Positions 6,377 through 10,096 of a stretch of 10,096 nt of DNA are shown in pieces. The notes beneath the pieces were generated by a model, which worked only from the letters and a program-made list of their open reading frames with translations, searched no databases and was not told the DNA's origin. Position numbers and translations under genes: made by a program. The stretch comes from Deltaproteobacteria bacterium (GTDB taxonomy: Bacteria > Desulfobacterota > Desulfobacteria > Desulfobacterales > ETH-SRB1). Every line of letters begins with the position of its first letter. Position 1 is the first letter of the stretch. Location: contig JAJSZO010000086.1 in assembly GCA_030262795.1 (NCBI GenBank), positions 1-10,096 on the forward strand, in the 5' to 3' direction.

Positions 6377-7960
6377 ATGCGCAGTTTTCATTCATACGGA
6401 CCCGTCAATTCTAAATATCATTTTTGTGTTGAACGAAAAACGCTTGTGGACAGGTGTGCATCTTTCCTCATGGGAGAAGAGGATGAAGGTGGACACTACT
6501 TTACCATCTGGGCTCCACGGCAGACAGGCAAGACCTGGCTCATGCGGGAGGTGAAGAAAAGGATTGAGGAAGAATACAAAGACCGATTTGTTCTTGGAAC
6601 TATGTCCATGCAGGGAGTGATCATGGATGATGCTCCTGTAGAAGATTTTCTCAGACACGTTCCGAGACTATTTCGGGAGACGTTTAAGTTGGAACCTTTG
6701 AAACCGGAAGACTGGGAAGGTCTGACGGATATTTTTTCGCTTGATAAAGGCATCTTTGACCGGCCAGTTATATTGTTCATTGACGAATTCGACAGCCTGC
6801 CTCCAAAGGTAATTGACCGGTTGGTGACCCTTTTTCGCGACATGTACCTGAAGCGAGACAGCTATCTTTTACACGGGCTTGCTCTGATAGGTGTGAGGGC
6901 CGTGCTTGGGGTGGAAAGCGAGAGAGGCTCGCCTTTCAATATCCAGCGTTTTTTGCATGTGCCAAATTTTACCGGAAAAGAAGTTGATGATCTTTTCGGT
7001 CAATATGTGAAAGAAAGCGGTCAGGAGATAGCTCCGGATGTCCTGGCCGGAGTCTATGATACAACCCGTGGCCAGCCTGGGCTGGTGGGCTGGTTCGGTG
7101 AACTTCTTACTGAGAAGTACAATCCCGGAAACAATAGAGTTATCGACATGGCGACCTGGGAGGAAGTCTATGACGCAGCCTGTCATATAGAATGGAATAA
7201 TACAATCTTAAATCTTATTAAAAAGGCTGAAGGAAAATATTTATCTTATCTGTTGGAGTTATTTTCCAGTTCTGATATTGCTTTCAGCATAAGGTTTGAG
7301 TGGTGCAATTATCTTTATCTAAACGGCATTATTGATGAAGAAAGAATAGTTGACACTAAAGGAAAAAAAACAAGCATCTGCCGTTTTTCTTCTCCCTTTG
7401 TTCAAACATGCCTGTACAACGCTTTTACATACGACATTGTAGGAGATCGGATGCCAATCCTGGCATTAGATCCTTTAGATGAGCTGGAAGATGTATTTGA
7501 GGAGGTACAGCTTAATCTGCCGGCGCTGCTTCGACGTTACAAGGATTATCTGATTCGACTTAAGGCAAAAGGGCTCAACCCGTGGAAGGAGCAGCCGCGG
7601 CGGGCAGACATGCACCTGACTGAAGCTGTTGGCCATTTTCATCTTTATGCGTGGCTCCAGGCAGCAGTAGGAAGGCGCTGCATAATCAGCCCTGAGTTTC
7701 CAACCGGAAACGGCAGGGTGGATCTGCATCTCAGGTGTGGGGAAAAGCTGGGTATTGTTGAAGTGAAAAGTTTTGTAGATGCCTCTGAGGCAAAAGCGGC
7801 CAGGGTTCAGGCTGCCCGGTATGCAAAAAGCCTGGATGTTGATGCAGTCACAGTTGCGTTGTTCGTACCGGTGGAAAACGAAGATGTTTTGCAGAAAATA
7901 TCCGGAAATGAGAAAATCGACGGAGTCAGAGTAACGGTGGAGGCCATCGGGTGGGCGTAA
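6377..7960 (+). CDS. AAA-like ATPase fused to a PD-(D/E)XK nuclease-like domain
   Basis: The start follows AAGGAG at 6363-6368. Residues 1-250 form an AAA-like P-loop domain: Walker A APRQTGKT (46-53; Ala stands where a Gly is usual), Walker B VILFIDEFD (Asp136, Glu137), then LIGVRAVLG and GSPFNI (171-189), a combination typical of the AAA-like ATPase family often annotated only as ATP-binding protein. A mixed middle region (about 270-380) contains a winged-helix-sized segment. Residues 410-500 carry PD-(D/E)XK features: Glu416, GRVDL with Asp449, the IVEVKSF core (Glu462, Lys464) and Gln478 in RVQAARYA. All expected catalytic positions are present, so nuclease activity is plausible. The biological role of this family is not settled; defence or mobile-element roles are inference only. 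It stands alone between the transporter and a convergent operon. Confidence 0.8.
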   Translation: MRSFHSYGPVNSKYHFCVERKTLVDRCASFLMGEEDEGGHYFTIWAPRQTGKTWLMREVKKRIEEEYKDRFVLGTMSMQGVIMDDAPVEDFLRHVPRLFRETFKLEPLKPEDWEGLTDIFSLDKGIFDRPVILFIDEFDSLPPKVIDRLVTLFRDMYLKRDSYLLHGLALIGVRAVLGVESERGSPFNIQRFLHVPNFTGKEVDDLFGQYVKESGQEIAPDVLAGVYDTTRGQPGLVGWFGELLTEKYNPGNNRVIDMATWEEVYDAACHIEWNNTILNLIKKAEGKYLSYLLELFSSSDIAFSIRFEWCNYLYLNGIIDEERIVDTKGKKTSICRFSSPFVQTCLYNAFTYDIVGDRMPILALDPLDELEDVFEEVQLNLPALLRRYKDYLIRLKAKGLNPWKEQPRRADMHLTEAVGHFHLYAWLQAAVGRRCIISPEFPTGNGRVDLHLRCGEKLGIVEVKSFVDASEAKAARVQAARYAKSLDVDAVTVALFVPVENEDVLQKISGNEKIDGVRVTVEAIGWA

Positions 7961-7991
7961 CAGCATTATGTTGTCCCCCCTTTTCCTTTTC

Positions 7992-8477
7992 TCAAAGGTC
8001 TGAAATCTGCTTCAGATAACGAAAAAGTATCCTTGAAGATTTTACGCCTTTTTCTGCTTCATATTCATTGCGTGCGTTTCTTGCAAGCTGTGTCAGGCGT
8101 TGCCTTTCTGCATTAGGATAGTTGTTTAGAATCTCTTCAATAAGCACTCTGTTTCCTTCCTTAAGTCCATCCCGCCATTTTTCAATCTTTTTAAAGGCAA
8201 GGATCTTTTGATGGTCACCGAGTCTGAAATTTTCAAGAGCATTCTGTATAGGTCCAGGGTCGATATCACGCATAAGTGTGCCGATATATTGCAATTGCCT
8301 GCGCCTTGCTCCGTGACTTTTTGTTTTTCCGGCAACAATAACGGCATTACGCAAATCATCCGAAATATCAATACCTTTAAGCTGTTCAGACGATATGGCT
8401 ACAAGCTGTTCCCCAAGCTTCTGCAAAGCCCTGGCTTCATTTTTCTTTTGCGTTCTGCTTTTACGATCATCCTTCAT
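7992..8477 (-). CDS. darP: Ribosome biogenesis factor DarP (YjgA, DUF615)
   Basis: The 161-residue protein matches the DarP/YjgA family along its length: KNEARALQKLGEQLVAIS near the start, then GARRRQLQYIGTLMRDID, the central KIEKWRDGL, and the C-terminal signature NAERQRLTQLARNARNEYEA followed by SSRILFRYLKQI. In E. coli DarP binds the late 50S precursor and promotes subunit maturation. It is highly charged and mostly helical, with no signal peptide. The ATG at 8477 is preceded at once by an in-frame TGA, so the protein cannot begin further upstream; it lacks the acidic N-terminal extension of the E. coli form. GAGGAA (complement of 8490-8495) is a distant ribosome site. It is the second gene of a unit with the rRNA-type methyltransferase, 28 bases downstream of it. 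Confidence 0.9.
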   Translation of the reverse strand: MKDDRKSRTQKKNEARALQKLGEQLVAISSEQLKGIDISDDLRNAVIVAGKTKSHGARRRQLQYIGTLMRDIDPGPIQNALENFRLGDHQKILAFKKIEKWRDGLKEGNRVLIEEILNNYPNAERQRLTQLARNARNEYEAEKGVKSSRILFRYLKQISDL

Positions 8478-8505
8478 TTTTCAGGCCCGTTCCTCATTCC
8501 TCAGT

Positions 8506-9651
8506 TCAGTACATCTCGTATTTAACCAGTCTGCCGTCAAGCCCGCCTGCCTTGATCGGTTTTTTCCATGATGCTTTCAAACCAATTTTTTTTATAAACC
8601 TGCGTTCTCCGAAGTAAATATAAGCAGTTGAACCTTTGCATTTCTGTTTAAGAAAATCACCGAGATCCTTGTAAAACGTTTCAATGTTCTCATTGCCCCC
8701 CATTCGAATGCCATAAGGAGGGTTTGCTACAATTACCTGCCCCTCAATGGCAGGCAACTCTCTGAAGTCAGCCCTTTCAACTTTTACATTCTTTCCATAA
8801 TTAAGCCCCATTATGTTTATCCTCGCCGCATCAACAGCTTCTTTGGACAGATCACTGCCTGCAATCAGCCCTTGCGGCAACTCACGGATTTTTGTGTCAG
8901 CCTCTTTTTTAACCTGCTTCCAAATAGAACCGTCAAAGTCAGGCAGAAATTCAAAACCGAATTTGTTTCTAAAAATGCCCGAAGGAATGTTGCAGTACTG
9001 CATGAGCGCTTCGCACAAGAGTGTTCCCGAACCGCACATGGGATCATATAAAGGAACAGATCCGTTCCATTCTGCAAATCGGATAATTGCTGCCGCGACA
9101 GTTTCCTGCATGGGCGCTAATACTGTCTCCTCTCTGTATCCTCTTCTGTGAAGCGCACCTCCCGACGTATCAAGACTTATTGCGACCTTGTCATGCCTGA
9201 TATGAAGATCTATCAGGATGTCAGGATTCCTTACAGACACATCAGGGCGCTTACCGGTTTTTTTCTTGAAATAATCCGCAACAGCATCTTTTATGCGGAG
9301 AGAAGCGTACTTTGAGTGAGAAATAGTACTGTCAGAAACATTTCCCGACACGGCAAATGTACTGCCTTCTGCAAAAAAATCTTCCCACTGTATCTGTTTT
9401 GCCTTCTTATACAACGTATCGGTATCATGACAATTAAATGATATTAACGGCGCAAGGCACCGTGAAGCAAGCCTTGTCAAATAATTAATACGATACAGGG
9501 TTGATTTGTCCGCGTTGAAATGAATTCCGCGAAACTCCGGAGTAATGTCTTGTGCACCGAGTTCGGCCAGCTCTTCTGTACCTGCTTCTATTATACCTTC
9601 GGCTATCTGGGCAAAATAACGAAAATCCCGCTGATACTTATATACTGCCAC
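8506..9651 (-). CDS. THUMP-domain class I RNA methyltransferase (RlmL N-half / YpsC-like)
   Basis: Residues 1-50 form the ferredoxin-like start, about 50-162 the THUMP domain that grips RNA (LYRINYLTRLASRCLAPL, then DLHIRHDKVAISLDTSG and LHRRGYR), and 175-381 the Rossmann-type methyltransferase domain. SAM-binding motif I is LYDPMCGSGTLLCEA (201-215) and the catalytic motif IV is NPPYGIRMG (310-318), which marks N2-guanine or N6-adenine methylation. At 381 residues it matches YpsC and the N-terminal half of the E. coli fusion RlmKL, which makes m2G2445 in 23S rRNA; that target is inferred here. The start is GTG at 9651, with GAGGAG (complement of 9663-9668) 11 bases before it. Cotranscription with darP gives a small ribosome-maturation operon. 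Foldback element B lies only 29 bases upstream of the start. Confidence 0.88.
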   Translation of the reverse strand: MAVYKYQRDFRYFAQIAEGIIEAGTEELAELGAQDITPEFRGIHFNADKSTLYRINYLTRLASRCLAPLISFNCHDTDTLYKKAKQIQWEDFFAEGSTFAVSGNVSDSTISHSKYASLRIKDAVADYFKKKTGKRPDVSVRNPDILIDLHIRHDKVAISLDTSGGALHRRGYREETVLAPMQETVAAAIIRFAEWNGSVPLYDPMCGSGTLLCEALMQYCNIPSGIFRNKFGFEFLPDFDGSIWKQVKKEADTKIRELPQGLIAGSDLSKEAVDAARINIMGLNYGKNVKVERADFRELPAIEGQVIVANPPYGIRMGGNENIETFYKDLGDFLKQKCKGSTAYIYFGERRFIKKIGLKASWKKPIKAGGLDGRLVKYEMY

Positions 9652-9680
9652 CTGCTGTTTATCTCCTCTACATTTCCTAA

Positions 9681-9885
9681 GGGACGTGGACGAAATAACT
9701 TCCCCAACTATGCATCACAGCTTCAGGCCGTCTTTGCCAAATCTCAAATCCAGGCTCAAATCCCAAAAATATTGAAATAGCTTGCTATTCCATCAACTTT
9801 TGTGACCTGAGCCTATATTTGAGATTTGGGCAAATTCGACCCAAATCTGTGCGCCTACTTGTGGAAGTTAATTCGTCTACGTCCC
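9681..9885. mobile_element. Foldback (MITE-like) element B upstream of the RNA methyltransferase gene
   Basis: A 205-bp imperfect palindrome without coding capacity. Outer arms 9681-9703 and 9863-9885 match at 21 of 23 positions and begin GGGACGTRGACGAA. A strong inner pair follows: AAATCTCAAAT at 9739-9749 against ATTTGAGATTT at 9818-9828, with AGGCTCA and TGAGCCT next to it. AATAGC-TT-GCTATT (9776-9789) is exactly at the centre. TAA stands directly outside both ends (9678-9680 and 9886-9888), as a 3-bp target duplication would. Terminal bases, flanking TAA and central ATAGC-NN-GCTAT are shared with element A. Its position just before the methyltransferase start means it must separate that gene from its original promoter, carry the promoter, or lie in its leader RNA. 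Confidence 0.75.
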
Positions 9886-9987
9886 TAACCATATCGTTTG
9901 ATACCATTAACTGCATTTGTTTCACTATCTTAAATTTTTTTGTCAAAAAGTACAACCAGAGAAAAACATAGGGGGTCACAAAAACCG

Positions 9988-10035
9988 GCAATTCTAATTT
10001 TGAAGAATAACATCCCCTACCTCAATTAGAATTGC
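9988..10035. repeat. 12-bp perfect inverted repeat near the right edge
   Basis: GCAATTCTAATT (9988-9999) and AATTAGAATTGC (10024-10035) are perfect complements around a 24-base spacer. A second short pair, TAGGGG (9969-9974) and CCCCTA (10014-10019), interlocks with it. The stretch 9889-10096 holds no convincing gene, so this could be a regulatory RNA structure or another small repeat; no T-run follows as in a terminator. Confidence 0.4.
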
Positions 10036-10096
10036 TGAAAACTCAGAGACGATCTTGCTATTTGAAAATATTTGTGTTAAAAAAAGATAATTTAAT

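Noticed and set aside
7961..7991. Terminator between the convergent AAA/nuclease and darP genes
   Set aside because: There is a C-run and a weak 5-bp CCTTT/AAAGG pair, but no stable stem with a following T-run on either strand.
9785..9991. 68-codon minus-strand open frame
   Set aside because: It runs across the right half of foldback element B and has no ribosome site or recognisable protein features.

Overview
The window looks like a chromosomal stretch of a low-to-moderate GC Gram-negative bacterium, most likely a Desulfobacterota (sulfate-reducer-type) genome. That placement is inferred from the overall flavour of the proteins (DUF4105 protein with an outer-membrane-like tail, short DarP, YpsC/RlmL-type methylase, AAA/PD-(D/E)XK ATPase) and from the density of foldback repeats; no marker gene fixes the taxon. 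No rRNA, tRNA or CRISPR array was seen.

Left part (1-3424) is a decaying region. A DUF4105/Lnb-type envelope protein enters from the left edge and is broken by a -1 frameshift near 1112; its missing C-terminus is intact in the next frame up to 1400. Five bases later a lipoprotein alpha/beta hydrolase begins. It has lost its own end: around 2215-2225 it runs out of frame into the remnant of a voltage-gated K+ channel, which keeps S4, S5 and the TTVGYGD filter but lacks S1-S3 and S6. About 825 bases without a convincing gene follow, holding a 16-bp perfect palindrome, a GTTGACCC/GGGTCAAC palindrome and a good sigma70-type promoter.

Middle part (3425-6214) is a three-gene ABC importer of the SsuABC/TauABC (NMT1-like) type: substrate-binding lipoprotein, permease, ATPase. 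A 157-bp foldback element sits between permease and ATPase; it supplies the permease stop codon and leaves the ATPase without a visible Shine-Dalgarno sequence. Next comes a stand-alone 527-residue protein (6377-7960) that joins an AAA-like NTPase to a PD-(D/E)XK nuclease-like domain.

Right part (7992-9651, minus strand) is a two-gene ribosome-maturation unit: a THUMP-domain RNA methyltransferase followed by darP (yjgA). Immediately upstream of it is a second foldback element (9681-9885).

The main discovery candidate is that the two foldback elements, although different inside, share the same architecture: GGGAC termini with related outer inverted repeats, a TAA direct repeat on both sides, near-complete self-complementarity, and an ATAGC-NN-GCTAT core exactly at the centre. 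They look like two members of one MITE-like family, each placed at a gene start or gene junction where it should affect expression.
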